This document shows positions 27,332 to 35,504 of a DNA stretch of 64,000 nt, in pieces. Numbering within the stretch: position 1 is the stretch's first letter; each line of letters opens with the position of its first letter. Both the position numbers and the translations under genes were made by a program. This DNA comes from Prevotella sp. (lineage in GTDB: Bacteria > Bacteroidota > Bacteroidia > Bacteroidales > Bacteroidaceae): contig JAFPZD010000019.1 of the NCBI GenBank assembly GCA_017417465.1, positions 1 through 64,000 on the forward strand, given 5' to 3'. The notes below the pieces were generated by a model. That model saw only the letters and a list, made by a program, of their open reading frames with translations, searched no databases and was not told the DNA's origin.

Positions 27332-27382
27332 TGGCCCTGTCGGGCCATCGGGCTGGCACGGGGCCTGCCCCTACATTGGCGG
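27332..27382 (-). repeat. 52-bp repeat, copy 3 (inverted)
   Basis: Inverted relative to copies 1 and 2, so 27144-27382 can fold into a long stem. It is intergenic, just past the CPBP gene end. Confidence 0.85.
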
Positions 27383-27384
27383 CC

Positions 27385-27428
27385 GGCAGTGCGACCATTG
27401 GCGGGCGGCAGTGCGACCATTGGCGGGC
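27385..27428. repeat. Two exact 22-bp tandem units
   Basis: 27385-27406 and 27407-27428 are identical (core GCAGTGCGACCATTGGCGG). They run up to the stop codon of the CPBP protease gene. Confidence 0.9.
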
Positions 27429-27436
27429 GGTTGCCC

Positions 27437-28402
27437 CTACATTGCCGGCTTCATGCGGCGGTTGAGCTGGTAGATGGCCGGCAGAAGGAGGCAGAGCGAG
27501 AAGAGCACCGCCAGGAGCTGGTTGGTCATGGCGCCCCCGAGGATGTCCGAAAGGGTGGCGTCGGGGTCAGGATAGAGGTGGAAAAGGAGATAGGCGGCGG
27601 TGTTGTTGGCCCAATGATAGATGATTCCGGGGAGGATGCTGCCGGTGCGCATGTAGAGCCATCCGAGGAGGAGGCCAATCAGGAAGGCATGTGGCATCTG
27701 GGCGGGGTTAAGATGCGACAGGGCGAACAGCAGAGCTGAGATGACCAGCGCCCAGACGCGCCAGGAGGTGCTGCGGCGGGGGGAGAAGGAGGGTTGAGAG
27801 GGGGCGGCGGAAGAGGGGGCGGCGGTCGATGAGGGGGCGGGGCTGTCGCTGCCACTGGCCCTGTCGGGCCAACGGGCTGGCACGGGGCCTGCCCCTACAC
27901 TGGCGGGATTGGCCGCGGGTGAGGCGGCGGGCCTCCCGAGGAGCGTACGCAGGACGGTGCCGCGGAACACCATCTCCTCGACGACGGGCGCCATGAGGGC
28001 GATGATGAAATAGCCGCCGGGCGTGGTCATGATCAGGGCGAGCTCCTCGCTTGCCTGGTCGATGATCTGCTGAATCCACTGCGGCCATACGGGCTGGAGA
28101 TGCTCCTGAAGGAAGAGCGAGGGCGCGAGGGCGCCGAGGGCAGCAACGACACACCAGAAGACCACGTCCCAGGGCCGCGACCGCAGGTAGGCGGTGGTGG
28201 GCACGAACCACCTCAGGAGTATGAACAGCGCCAACGCCACCAGGTCGAAGAGGAGCATGGTGGCGATGGTGCCCTCTGCCGGCAGCTGCGTCTGGACACT
28301 GCCCTTCATGATGGTGAAGGTGACGGTGACGATGGCACCCGCAATGGCCTGTATGCCAAGGAAAATGAGTACGTAGGCGATGGCCTCAAAGATTCTTTTC
28401 AT
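27437..28402 (-). CDS. CPBP (CAAX-type) intramembrane metalloprotease with repeat-encoded insert
   Basis: 321 residues, polytopic membrane protein. The three CPBP/Abi motifs are present: EExxxR as VEEMVFRG (Glu142, Glu143, Arg147), FxxxH as FALSH (His230), and HWANN near 265, which together bind the catalytic metal. Between motif 1 and motif 2 lies an extra stretch of about 55 residues (about 158-213) rich in Ala, Pro and Ser. It includes VGAGPVPARWPDRASG, the translation of a copy of the 52-bp intergenic repeat. The last codons (..KPAM, stop) also fall in repeat-like DNA (CCCCTACATTGCC). Activity is plausible because all metal ligands are kept. The role is unknown; such proteases process prenylated proteins or act in immunity or membrane-protein turnover. 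Confidence 0.88.
   Translation of the reverse strand: MKRIFEAIAYVLIFLGIQAIAGAIVTVTFTIMKGSVQTQLPAEGTIATMLLFDLVALALFILLRWFVPTTAYLRSRPWDVVFWCVVAALGALAPSLFLQEHLQPVWPQWIQQIIDQASEELALIMTTPGGYFIIALMAPVVEEMVFRGTVLRTLLGRPAASPAANPASVGAGPVPARWPDRASGSDSPAPSSTAAPSSAAPSQPSFSPRRSTSWRVWALVISALLFALSHLNPAQMPHAFLIGLLLGWLYMRTGSILPGIIYHWANNTAAYLLFHLYPDPDATLSDILGGAMTNQLLAVLFSLCLLLPAIYQLNRRMKPAM
27855..27906 (-). repeat. 52-bp repeat, copy 4, translated in the CPBP protease
   Basis: Nearly identical to copies 1-3 but inside the coding region of the protease, in frame, between its first and second catalytic motifs. Confidence 0.9.
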
Positions 28403-28470
28403 AACTGTTTGCTTTGTTAATGGTGAGTGCTTGGTGATATGTGACGATGATGGTCGGAGGGTGAGTTGTG

Positions 28471-28567
28471 GCCGCTCGGGGCGGGGGAGTATGCCGCTCG
28501 TGGCGGGTTTGTAAGCCTCTCGTAGCGGTTTTGTTTGCCACTCGTAGCGGGTTTGTTTGCCACTCGG
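28471..28567. repeat. 22-bp tandem array (about 4.5 units)
   Basis: Units start at 28471, 28493, 28515, 28537 and 28559 (partial), core GCC(a/t/g)CTCGTAGCGGGTTTGTTT cut to shared bases. It lies upstream of the CPBP gene and abuts the REPIN-like element at 28566-28667. Confidence 0.88.
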
Positions 28568-28667
28568 AGACCTCCCCTAACCCCTCCTGTAGGAGGGGGA
28601 TAAGTTAGACCTTCTGCGGCAAAGGTAACCTATCCCCCTCCTACAGGAGGGGTTAGGGGAGGTCTCC
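28566..28667. repeat. REPIN-like element, perfect 37-bp inverted arms
   Basis: Arms 28566-28602 and 28631-28667 are exactly complementary, with a 28-nt spacer. Each arm is itself a small palindrome (CCCCTCCTGTAGGAGGGG). The right arm supplies the last codons and the stop of ribF. A second copy is at 60597-60700. Confidence 0.93.
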
Positions 28668-29696
28668 ACCATCCTTAGGTGACACATCTTCTTCCCCCAT
28701 CCTCCTCATCACCTCCTTCGTCTCCTCGGCATCGGTAACAAGCTGCCTCCTCATCACCTCCTTCGCCTCCTCGGCGTCTGCCTCAAGCTGCTGCCTCAGC
28801 GCCTCTACGCCATCGAAGTGCTGCTCATTGCGGAGGCGCTCATGGAACGCCACGGTGAGCTCCTGGCCATACAGGTCGGCGCTGAAGTCGAGGACGTAGA
28901 CCTCGAGGGTGAGGTTGTGGCTCCCGAATGTCGGCCGCGTGCCGATGTTCATGACGGCGGGGCGGTATTGGCGCTCACCGTCGCACACCATGCCGACCGA
29001 GACAGCGTAGACGCCGGGCCTGGGAATCAGCTTGCAGGGGTCGTCGGGCGCCAGGTTGGCAGTGGGAAAACCCAATGTCCGCCCGATGCCGTCGCCGTGG
29101 ACGACGCGGCCGGCCAGCGTGTAGGGCCGGCCGAGACAGCGTGCCGCCTGACGGACGCTGCCCTCGCCGAGCAGTCGCCTGACGCGCGAGCTGCTGACAG
29201 CCTCGCCATCGACGATGAGCGGCTCGGCGAGCAGCACGTCGAGGCCTATAGTTGCGCCGTAGCGCCGATAGTCGTCGTAGGGCCGCAGCCCGTCGTCGTG
29301 GGCCGTCCGGCATCCGAAGCGGTTGTCGTAGCCTGTGAGTAGCGTGCTGACGCTGAGGCGGTTGCGTAGTATGGAGCCCATGAACTCGTGGGCCGTCAGA
29401 CGGGCGAGCTCTACGGTGAAGGGCAGGATGACCAGCGTGTCGATGCCCGTCTCGTCGAGCAGCGCCTGGCGTTCGGCCAGCGTGGTGATGAGCTGTGGCT
29501 GCCATGCGGGCTGCAGGGTCTGTCGCGGATGACGGTCGAAGGTGACGACGAGCGTGCGCTGGCCGCGCACAGCGGCCGCGTCGGCGAGTTGCCGAAGCAG
29601 GTGTTGGTGGCCACGGTGCAGGCCGTCGAAGCAGCCGATGGTGGCGGCAAAGTGCCCGTCGAGATGCAGGTCGGGTGTGTAGACAATGGTATTCAT
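28653..29696 (-). CDS. ribF: Bifunctional riboflavin kinase / FAD synthetase
   Basis: Makes FMN from riboflavin and then FAD, in the cytoplasm. The N-terminal nucleotidyltransferase has the CFDGLHRGHQ motif (about residue 22) and SSSRVRRLL (about 170). The C-terminal flavokinase has GRTLGFPTANL (about 208) and PAVMNIGTRPTF. At 347 residues it is about 35 longer than usual. The excess is a C-terminal helix duplicated as two 15-residue units (28746-28790 and 28701-28745; QLEADAEEAKEVMRR and QLVTDAEETKEVMRR), followed by a tail ending GDLP whose last codons and TAA stop lie in the REPIN arm. The core enzyme is intact. Confidence 0.95.
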   Translation of the reverse strand: MNTIVYTPDLHLDGHFAATIGCFDGLHRGHQHLLRQLADAAAVRGQRTLVVTFDRHPRQTLQPAWQPQLITTLAERQALLDETGIDTLVILPFTVELARLTAHEFMGSILRNRLSVSTLLTGYDNRFGCRTAHDDGLRPYDDYRRYGATIGLDVLLAEPLIVDGEAVSSSRVRRLLGEGSVRQAARCLGRPYTLAGRVVHGDGIGRTLGFPTANLAPDDPCKLIPRPGVYAVSVGMVCDGERQYRPAVMNIGTRPTFGSHNLTLEVYVLDFSADLYGQELTVAFHERLRNEQHFDGVEALRQQLEADAEEAKEVMRRQLVTDAEETKEVMRRMGEEDVSPKDGGDLP

Positions 29697-29716
29697 GAGG
29701 TGTTGCGAGGTGGTTG

Positions 29717-32700
29717 TCAGTCGAGCTTCAGCTGCTTGTAGGCCACGCGCTGTCGGCGCCAGGTGTAGGTGGCATGCAGTGTGCCGTCGCTGCCCTGGAT
29801 GATGGCCGGGTAGGAATACTGACTGATGGGCGAGTCCTCCAGCGTGAGTGCGTGGTGCCAGGTGGCGCCGTCGTCGGTGCTGACGGCGATGCTGAGTGGC
29901 GTGCGCGGGCCTTTCGGCTCGCCGGGGAGGGTGGCTATGTCATTATAAATAAGTACATGCGTGCGCGCAGGATGGGCTGCCGACGGCGACCTGTTGATGG
30001 AGGTGACGGCGTCGGTACCCGAGTTGTTGTTGGGCAGGTCGGTGAGTTCCACGGTCGACCATGTGCGGCCGCGGTCGCTGCTATACGACTTTGCCAGCCG
30101 GCCGTTCTGGGTGCGCATGAGCACCATCAGGCGTCCGTCGCTCAACTCGAGGAACGAGGGTTGGATGCAGGCTATGGGAGCCAGCTTGTCAGGCTCCTTG
30201 GTGCGCGCGGCCTCCTGGGCATCGACGGGCCCTACGTACTGCCACTCGTGGGTGACCAGGTCGTAGCGCTCGACGTGGAACTTCCAGCCGCCCTTCTCGG
30301 TGGACGACCCACAGAGCAGCACGGGATGGCCGTCGGCATCGTTGGCGTCGGGGCTGAGCAGCAGGGGCTTGTTCTTGATGGGGCCGAGGAAACCCTCGGG
30401 CAGCGGCTCCTTCGGCGACCATGTGCGGCCGCCGTCGGTGGAACGGCATAGCCATCCCGTCCAGTCCTGCACGAAAGCCCCGATTTTGAAGAACAGCCAT
30501 AGCTCGCCGTCGGGCATCTGGAACAGCACGGGGTTGTAGCAGGCCTTGCGGCGCAGCAGCGACAGGTCGGCGACGAGCGACGAGGACCTGACGGGCCCCT
30601 TGTCGGCATGCGTGGTGGCCGTGTCGACGCCGGCGAGGAGTGCCTCGGGCGTGCCCGGCAGGAAGACGCCGTCGGCCGCCAGTACGGGCTCGCTCCAGGT
30701 GTCGCTGCCGCGTGCCTTCGTGCTGGTCCAGACGCAGACGTCGGGGCACCCCTCGTAGCTGCCTCCGAAGTAGGCACAGACGAGGTCGCCGTTCGTCGTC
30801 TCGGCAATGGTGGTGGCGTGGACTGAGGGGAAGTCGGTCTGGCTGTATACAAACTCGTCGCGGACGATGCGGGCATCGGCAGTGGGTATGTCGACGTCGA
30901 AGACGTGGTGGCCGGAGCCTACGGTGCGGACGTCGCCTGAAGGCAGGCAGACGTCGGCCGTTGTGTTACAGGGCACGTCGACCTCCCAGTGCAGGCGCTG
31001 CAGCGTCTTCTGCCAGCATGAGCCGAGGATGCCGTAGGGCGTGTCGAGCGAGGCGTCGACGTTGCTGCAATCCTGTATGTCGAAGGCGGGTGCCAGGCGG
31101 AAGTGGCTGGTGGTGGGGTGCGTTGGCAACGCACCATACACGCCAACGGGTGCCTGAGTGATGCCTGCGAGGTGCTGGAAGCACCACGTGAGCAGGTCGC
31201 CAAGCAGCATGACGTGGTTGCCGCTGTTCATACGCGGATTGGCAGTGTCGCCGTTCCAGAGCTCCCAGATGGTGGTTGCTCCCTGCTGGGCCATGTAGCC
31301 CCATGAGGGATAGGTGCGCTGGGTGGCGATGAGCCAAGCCACGTCGGCGTAGCCCATGTCGGTGAGTGTCTGCAACAGCCACGAGATGCCGATGACGCCA
31401 CATGGCACGTGGCCGCCATTCTTCTGGAGGATATTGGCCACGATGTTGTGGGCAATGGCCTGCCGAAGACTGTCGGGGGCGATGCCGAAGGCCAGGGGCA
31501 GCAGGTTGGCGGTGGCGGTGTTGTTGCCGTAGAACGTGCTGTCGGGATAGAGCGGATGGCCGGGGTGCGGCGAGGTGTTGGCGATGGTGAGGAAGCGGCG
31601 GTTGAAGGCTGTGGTCATGATCTCGCGGCGCTTCTGCCAGTACATGGCGTCATCGCTAAGCTGCTGTAGGCGAGCAAATTGCTCCATTAGCTGGAGTACA
31701 CGTATCATGTATGCGGAGGCGATGAGCGTACCATCGGTTTTGCGGGTGGGGTCCTGGCTGTGTATCAGTTCGGGACTCTCGGGGGGCACGCACCAGTCGC
31801 CGTATTTGTCGGCCGTGACAAGGTCGTCCGAGAGGTTCTCCTGCAGGTGATGCATCACCCAGCGCCGCAGTGCCGGGTAGCAGTCGATGATGGGCTGCTG
31901 GTTACCATACTGGCGGTAGAGCATGTCGCAGGCCAGGGGCAGTGCGGCAGGCCACGTCACATTGTCCGAGTAATAGTTCCAGAAGGCGGGTGCCACATCG
32001 GGGATGACACCGTCAGAGCGCTGGGCTTCGCAGATGTCACGCACCCATTTTGTGTACAGGCGTTCGTTGTCGAAGAGGTAGCTCTCGCCCAGCGAGCCGG
32101 CGGTGCGGTCGCCGAGCCAGGGCTGGCGCTCGTCGCGCTGCGGGCAGTCGACGGGCATGCCCTTGTAGTTGGAAGCGATGCCCCACCAGGCGTTCTGCAC
32201 CACACGGTTCAGGGTGGTGTCGCTGCAGGCGAAGTGACCCCGGTCGGCCATCTGGTCGCGAACCACCCAGGCCTGCACGTCGGTGGCGGGCCCGCTGACC
32301 TCGACATAACGGAAGCCGTGATAGACGAACGAGGGGTGCCACGCCTGGCTGTCGGTGCCGCTGCAGACGTAGACGTCGGTCGAGCGGGCGTGGCGCAGGT
32401 TGTCGGTGTAGAGCGTGCCGTCGGCGTTGAGGCGCTCGGCGTAGCGCACGCGGATGGTGTCGCCGGCGTGACCCGTTGGGCGGAAGGTGATCCAGCCGGA
32501 AAAGTTCTGGTGGAAGTCAATGATTTGGTGCTGCGCGGCGGCCGAGGGACTCAGGGTGGTGGGGGCCAAGCCCTGGTTGGTGGCGAGCCGCTCGGCGGTC
32601 ATCGTGGGCGTCATCTGGGGCCTGAGGGTGCCTTGCGGCAGGGCCGTGCGCTCGGCCTGCTGCCAGTGGCTGTCGTCGTAGGCTGGTGTGAGCCAGCCAG

Positions 32701-33604
32701 TTAGCTCTTTTCGTGCGTCGTACTCCTCACCGTCGTACTCATTGTTGGCGCGAATGGGGCCATCGGCCGTCACGCGCCATGAGTCGTCAGTGGCGATGGT
32801 CTGCGTGGTGCCGTCGATGTAGTCGATGACAAGGTTCAGGCGGCAGCAGGGCAGTCCGAAGTTCGTGTTCTTATAGGGCTTGTTCTGGCGCAGGGCAAAA
32901 TAGCGGCCGCCGCCCAGGACGATGCCGATGGTGGCCTGGGCGTCGGTGAGCAGGGCGGAGACGTCGTAGGTGTTGTAGAGGATGGTCTTGCGGTAGTCGG
33001 TGGGTGCAGGCTTCAGAACGTCGTTGGCACCAACCTCGCTGCCGTTCAGGAAGAGGCGGTAGTAGCCCAGGCCGGCGACGTAGACGGTGGCACGGCGCAC
33101 GGTCTTCGGCTGCAGGGGGGTGACCTTGCGCAGGTAGCGGGCGGCCAGGCGAGGCGTGGTGGTTCCGCCCTCCTCGCCGGGCTGCAGGCGGGTGAGGCCT
33201 ATCCACTGTCCGCGCCAGTGGCTCTCGCTGAGCAGTCCGATGCTGAACGTCTGGGGAGCGCTCCAGGCCGTGGTGCCGCGGTTGGTGGTGACGCGCAGGC
33301 GCCAGGTGCACTGCTGTCCGGCGCGTAGTGGCAAGCCAAGGTAGGGCACCCACAGCTGTTCGGCGCTGCTGACGACGCCTGAATCCCATACGGTCGCGCC
33401 GTCGCTCTCGACGTGTAGCTCGTAGGACGTCTGGACGACGTCGCGCTGGTCGGATTCGATGCGCCAGGAGAAGCGGGGCGCCGGGGTGTCGATGCCCAAG
33501 GGGGCATCAAGATTCTCGACGCGCAGATGGGTCACGGTGACGGTGGCCTGCGAAAGGGTGGCGGCCATGAACAGGAGGAGCAGGGGGAGGGTTCGCTTAA
33601 TCAT
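29717..33604 (-). CDS. GH78 alpha-L-rhamnosidase fused to a BNR/sialidase-like propeller
   Basis: About 1295 residues, secreted (MIKRTLPLLLLFMAATLSQA). The N-terminal half is a GH78 rhamnosidase: fibronectin-like start (LRVENLDAPLGIDTPAPRFSW), carbohydrate-binding region (LRRLFLNGSEVG-like), and the catalytic (alpha/alpha)6 barrel with DCPQRDERQPWLGDR and QQGATTIWELWNGD. From about residue 930 a BNR_2 propeller follows, with three Asp boxes (STDGGRTW, SSDRGRTW, STDDGATW), ending SYPAIIQGSDGTLHATYTWR. The second half could be a sialidase or a lyase/hydrolase on uronate-rhamnose linkages; the fusion suggests two linked cuts in a rhamnose-bearing glycan (inference). An upstream ATG at 33631 lies before the promoter element, so 33604 is chosen. 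A hairpin repeat (31118-31139) is translated inside it. Confidence 0.88.
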   Translation of the reverse strand: MIKRTLPLLLLFMAATLSQATVTVTHLRVENLDAPLGIDTPAPRFSWRIESDQRDVVQTSYELHVESDGATVWDSGVVSSAEQLWVPYLGLPLRAGQQCTWRLRVTTNRGTTAWSAPQTFSIGLLSESHWRGQWIGLTRLQPGEEGGTTTPRLAARYLRKVTPLQPKTVRRATVYVAGLGYYRLFLNGSEVGANDVLKPAPTDYRKTILYNTYDVSALLTDAQATIGIVLGGGRYFALRQNKPYKNTNFGLPCCRLNLVIDYIDGTTQTIATDDSWRVTADGPIRANNEYDGEEYDARKELTGWLTPAYDDSHWQQAERTALPQGTLRPQMTPTMTAERLATNQGLAPTTLSPSAAAQHQIIDFHQNFSGWITFRPTGHAGDTIRVRYAERLNADGTLYTDNLRHARSTDVYVCSGTDSQAWHPSFVYHGFRYVEVSGPATDVQAWVVRDQMADRGHFACSDTTLNRVVQNAWWGIASNYKGMPVDCPQRDERQPWLGDRTAGSLGESYLFDNERLYTKWVRDICEAQRSDGVIPDVAPAFWNYYSDNVTWPAALPLACDMLYRQYGNQQPIIDCYPALRRWVMHHLQENLSDDLVTADKYGDWCVPPESPELIHSQDPTRKTDGTLIASAYMIRVLQLMEQFARLQQLSDDAMYWQKRREIMTTAFNRRFLTIANTSPHPGHPLYPDSTFYGNNTATANLLPLAFGIAPDSLRQAIAHNIVANILQKNGGHVPCGVIGISWLLQTLTDMGYADVAWLIATQRTYPSWGYMAQQGATTIWELWNGDTANPRMNSGNHVMLLGDLLTWCFQHLAGITQAPVGVYGALPTHPTTSHFRLAPAFDIQDCSNVDASLDTPYGILGSCWQKTLQRLHWEVDVPCNTTADVCLPSGDVRTVGSGHHVFDVDIPTADARIVRDEFVYSQTDFPSVHATTIAETTNGDLVCAYFGGSYEGCPDVCVWTSTKARGSDTWSEPVLAADGVFLPGTPEALLAGVDTATTHADKGPVRSSSLVADLSLLRRKACYNPVLFQMPDGELWLFFKIGAFVQDWTGWLCRSTDGGRTWSPKEPLPEGFLGPIKNKPLLLSPDANDADGHPVLLCGSSTEKGGWKFHVERYDLVTHEWQYVGPVDAQEAARTKEPDKLAPIACIQPSFLELSDGRLMVLMRTQNGRLAKSYSSDRGRTWSTVELTDLPNNNSGTDAVTSINRSPSAAHPARTHVLIYNDIATLPGEPKGPRTPLSIAVSTDDGATWHHALTLEDSPISQYSYPAIIQGSDGTLHATYTWRRQRVAYKQLKLD
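31118..31139 (-). repeat. 17-nt hairpin repeat (copy b, stem GTGCGTT), translated
   Basis: GTGCGTT-GGC-AACGCAC followed by CATAC. On the coding strand it encodes VYGALPTH in the late part of the GH78 module. Confidence 0.88.
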
Positions 33605-33608
33605 GGTG

Positions 33609-33616
33609 CAAAGGTA
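33609..33616 (-). promoter_or_regulatory. Promoter (-7 TACCTTTG) 4 nt before the rhamnosidase start codon
   Basis: TACCTTTG on the minus strand with TTTG about 20 nt upstream matches the Bacteroidetes consensus. Only four bases (CACC) separate it from ATG 33604, so the mRNA may be leaderless or nearly so, unless translation starts further in. Confidence 0.7.
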
Positions 33617-33767
33617 CGAAGAAAAGCCCAAAACGCCAAATTTTTCAGCCGTTTTTCTAATGGCGGCAACGGCGGGGTGGGGCAGTGGCCGAGTGCTTCT
33701 GGCGGTGGTTCTCAGTACTTTTAACCCGTTTTAACGCCGATTCCCCCGTTATCTGCCGGAAATTTTG

Positions 33768-33775
33768 TAACTTTG
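33768..33775 (+). promoter_or_regulatory. Promoter (-7 TAACTTTG) of gpmI
   Basis: TTTTGTAACTTTGCAGCCC fits TAnnTTTG and lies 41 bp before ATG 33817. The -33 element is unclear. Confidence 0.7.
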
Positions 33776-33816
33776 CAGCCCGTAACGAATGACAAACAAA
33801 ACATAACAGAAAAACA

Positions 33817-35340
33817 ATGGCAAAGAAAGCGCTTCTGATGATCCTCGACGGATGGGGAATCGGTCAGCACGGCCGGGGCGACGTGATCTTCAACACCCCT
33901 ACTCCTTATTTAGACTATCTCACGGCCACATCGGCCCACTCACAGCTCCAGGCATCGGGCGAGGACGTCGGTCTGCCCGACGGACAGATGGGTAACTCGG
34001 AGGTTGGTCACCTGAACATTGGCGCAGGACGCATCGTCTACCAGGACCTGGTGAAGATCAACCGCGCCTGTAAGGATGGCTCGATTGTGGAGAACCCTCA
34101 GGTGAAGGCTGCCTACACCTACGCCAAGGAGCACGGCAAGAAGCTGCACCTGATGGGACTGACAAGCGACGGCGGCGTGCACTCGTCGCTGGATCACCTG
34201 TTTAAGCTCATCGAGGTGGGGCGGCACTATGGCCTGAAGAACCAGACGTTCGTGCACTGCTTCATGGATGGTCGCGACACCGACCCCAAGAGCGGTAAGG
34301 GCTTCATCGAGCAAGTCTCGAAGGTGTGCGCCGAGAACGATGCCGCCATTGCCAGCATCGTCGGACGCTTCTACGCCATGGACCGCGACAAGCGCTGGGA
34401 ACGCGTGAAGGAAGGCTACGACCTTGTGGTCAAGGGCGTGGGCAAGCAAGCCACTGACATGGTGCAAGCCATGCAGGAGAGCTACGATGAGGGCGTCACC
34501 GATGAGTTCATCAAACCCATCCACAACACCACCGTCAACGGCTGTATCGAGGAGGGCGACGTCGTCATCTTCATCAACTTCCGCAACGACCGTGCCAAAG
34601 AGCTGACGATAGTCCTCACCCAGCAGGACATGCCCGAGCAGGGCATGACGACAGTGCCCGGCCTGCAGTACTACTGCATGACGCCTTACGACGCGTCGTT
34701 CCAGGGTCTTCACGTGCTCTTCCCCAAGGAGAACGTCGAGAACACCCTCGGCGAGTACCTCAGCAGCAAGGGGCTGAAGCAGCTCCACACCGCCGAGACC
34801 GAGAAGTACGCCCACGTCACCTTCTTCTTTAACGGCGGGCGCGAGAAGCCCTTCGAGGGGGAGGACCGCATACTCGTCGCCTCGCCGAAGGTGCCCACAT
34901 ACGACCTGAAGCCTGAGATGTCGGCCTACGAGGTGAAGGACAAGCTGGTGGCTGCCATCAATACCCAGCAGTACGACTTCATCGTGGTGAACTTCGCCAA
35001 CGGCGACATGGTGGGACACACGGGCGTCTACAACGCTATTGCCAAGGCCGTATGGGCCGTCGACCGCTGTGTGCGCGACGTCATCGAGACCGCTCGCCGA
35101 AATGGTTACGAGGCCATCATCATAGCCGACCACGGCAATGCCGACAATGCCATCAACCCAGACGGCACGCCTAACACCGCCCACTCCCTGAACCCCGTTC
35201 CCTTCATCTACGTCACCGACAACAACTCGGCCACCGTCCGTGACGGCCGCCTCGCCGACGTGGCACCATCGCTCCTCCATATCCTTGGTCTGGAGCAGCC
35301 CGCCGACATGACCGGCGAGTGCCTCATCAGCGACAACTAA
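33817..35340 (+). CDS. gpmI: 2,3-bisphosphoglycerate-independent phosphoglycerate mutase
   Basis: Glycolysis/gluconeogenesis enzyme interconverting 3- and 2-phosphoglycerate in the cytoplasm, a manganese-type alkaline-phosphatase-fold enzyme. 507 residues, usual length. The metal-binding start MILDGWG, the phosphoserine block [17 protein letters not shown] (Ser61), [30 protein letters not shown] and IIADHGNAD are all present, so it should be active. It is a single gene with its own promoter and a strong GC hairpin just after the stop. Confidence 0.98.
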   Translation: MAKKALLMILDGWGIGQHGRGDVIFNTPTPYLDYLTATSAHSQLQASGEDVGLPDGQMGNSEVGHLNIGAGRIVYQDLVKINRACKDGSIVENPQVKAAYTYAKEHGKKLHLMGLTSDGGVHSSLDHLFKLIEVGRHYGLKNQTFVHCFMDGRDTDPKSGKGFIEQVSKVCAENDAAIASIVGRFYAMDRDKRWERVKEGYDLVVKGVGKQATDMVQAMQESYDEGVTDEFIKPIHNTTVNGCIEEGDVVIFINFRNDRAKELTIVLTQQDMPEQGMTTVPGLQYYCMTPYDASFQGLHVLFPKENVENTLGEYLSSKGLKQLHTAETEKYAHVTFFFNGGREKPFEGEDRILVASPKVPTYDLKPEMSAYEVKDKLVAAINTQQYDFIVVNFANGDMVGHTGVYNAIAKAVWAVDRCVRDVIETARRNGYEAIIIADHGNADNAINPDGTPNTAHSLNPVPFIYVTDNNSATVRDGRLADVAPSLLHILGLEQPADMTGECLISDN

Positions 35341-35343
35341 CGC

Positions 35344-35382
35344 GGGAGCGGGGGCCGCAGCGTTAGCGCGGCCCCCGCTCCC
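35344..35382 (+). terminator. 15-bp perfect GC stem after gpmI
   Basis: Arms 35344-35358 and 35368-35382 (GGGAGCGGGGGCCGC and its complement) surround a 9-nt loop, four bases after the stop codon. There is no U-tract, so it may stabilise the mRNA end or need Rho. Confidence 0.7.
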
Positions 35383-35437
35383 GTCCCCCTGGCGGCTCGG
35401 TCCCGTCCCTCTCGCGGCTCGGTCTTCCTTCCGTCCT

Positions 35438-35459
35438 GTATGCCGCGTTGTTAACGCGG
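35438..35459 (+). repeat. 17-nt hairpin repeat (copy c, stem CCGCGTT)
   Basis: GTATG followed by CCGCGTT-GTT-AACGCGG, intergenic, 46 bp upstream of the ATPase start. A TTG inside it opens the longest reading frame but is not a credible start. Confidence 0.88.
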
Positions 35460-35504
35460 CCCCGCCTCCCTCCCCCCGCGGCCCCGCCTCTTTCCTCCCT
35501 TCCC

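Noticed and set aside
35448-35504. TTG start giving 19 extra residues to the ATPase
   Set aside because: It begins inside hairpin repeat copy c and reads GC-rich intergenic sequence; ATG 35505 fits better.
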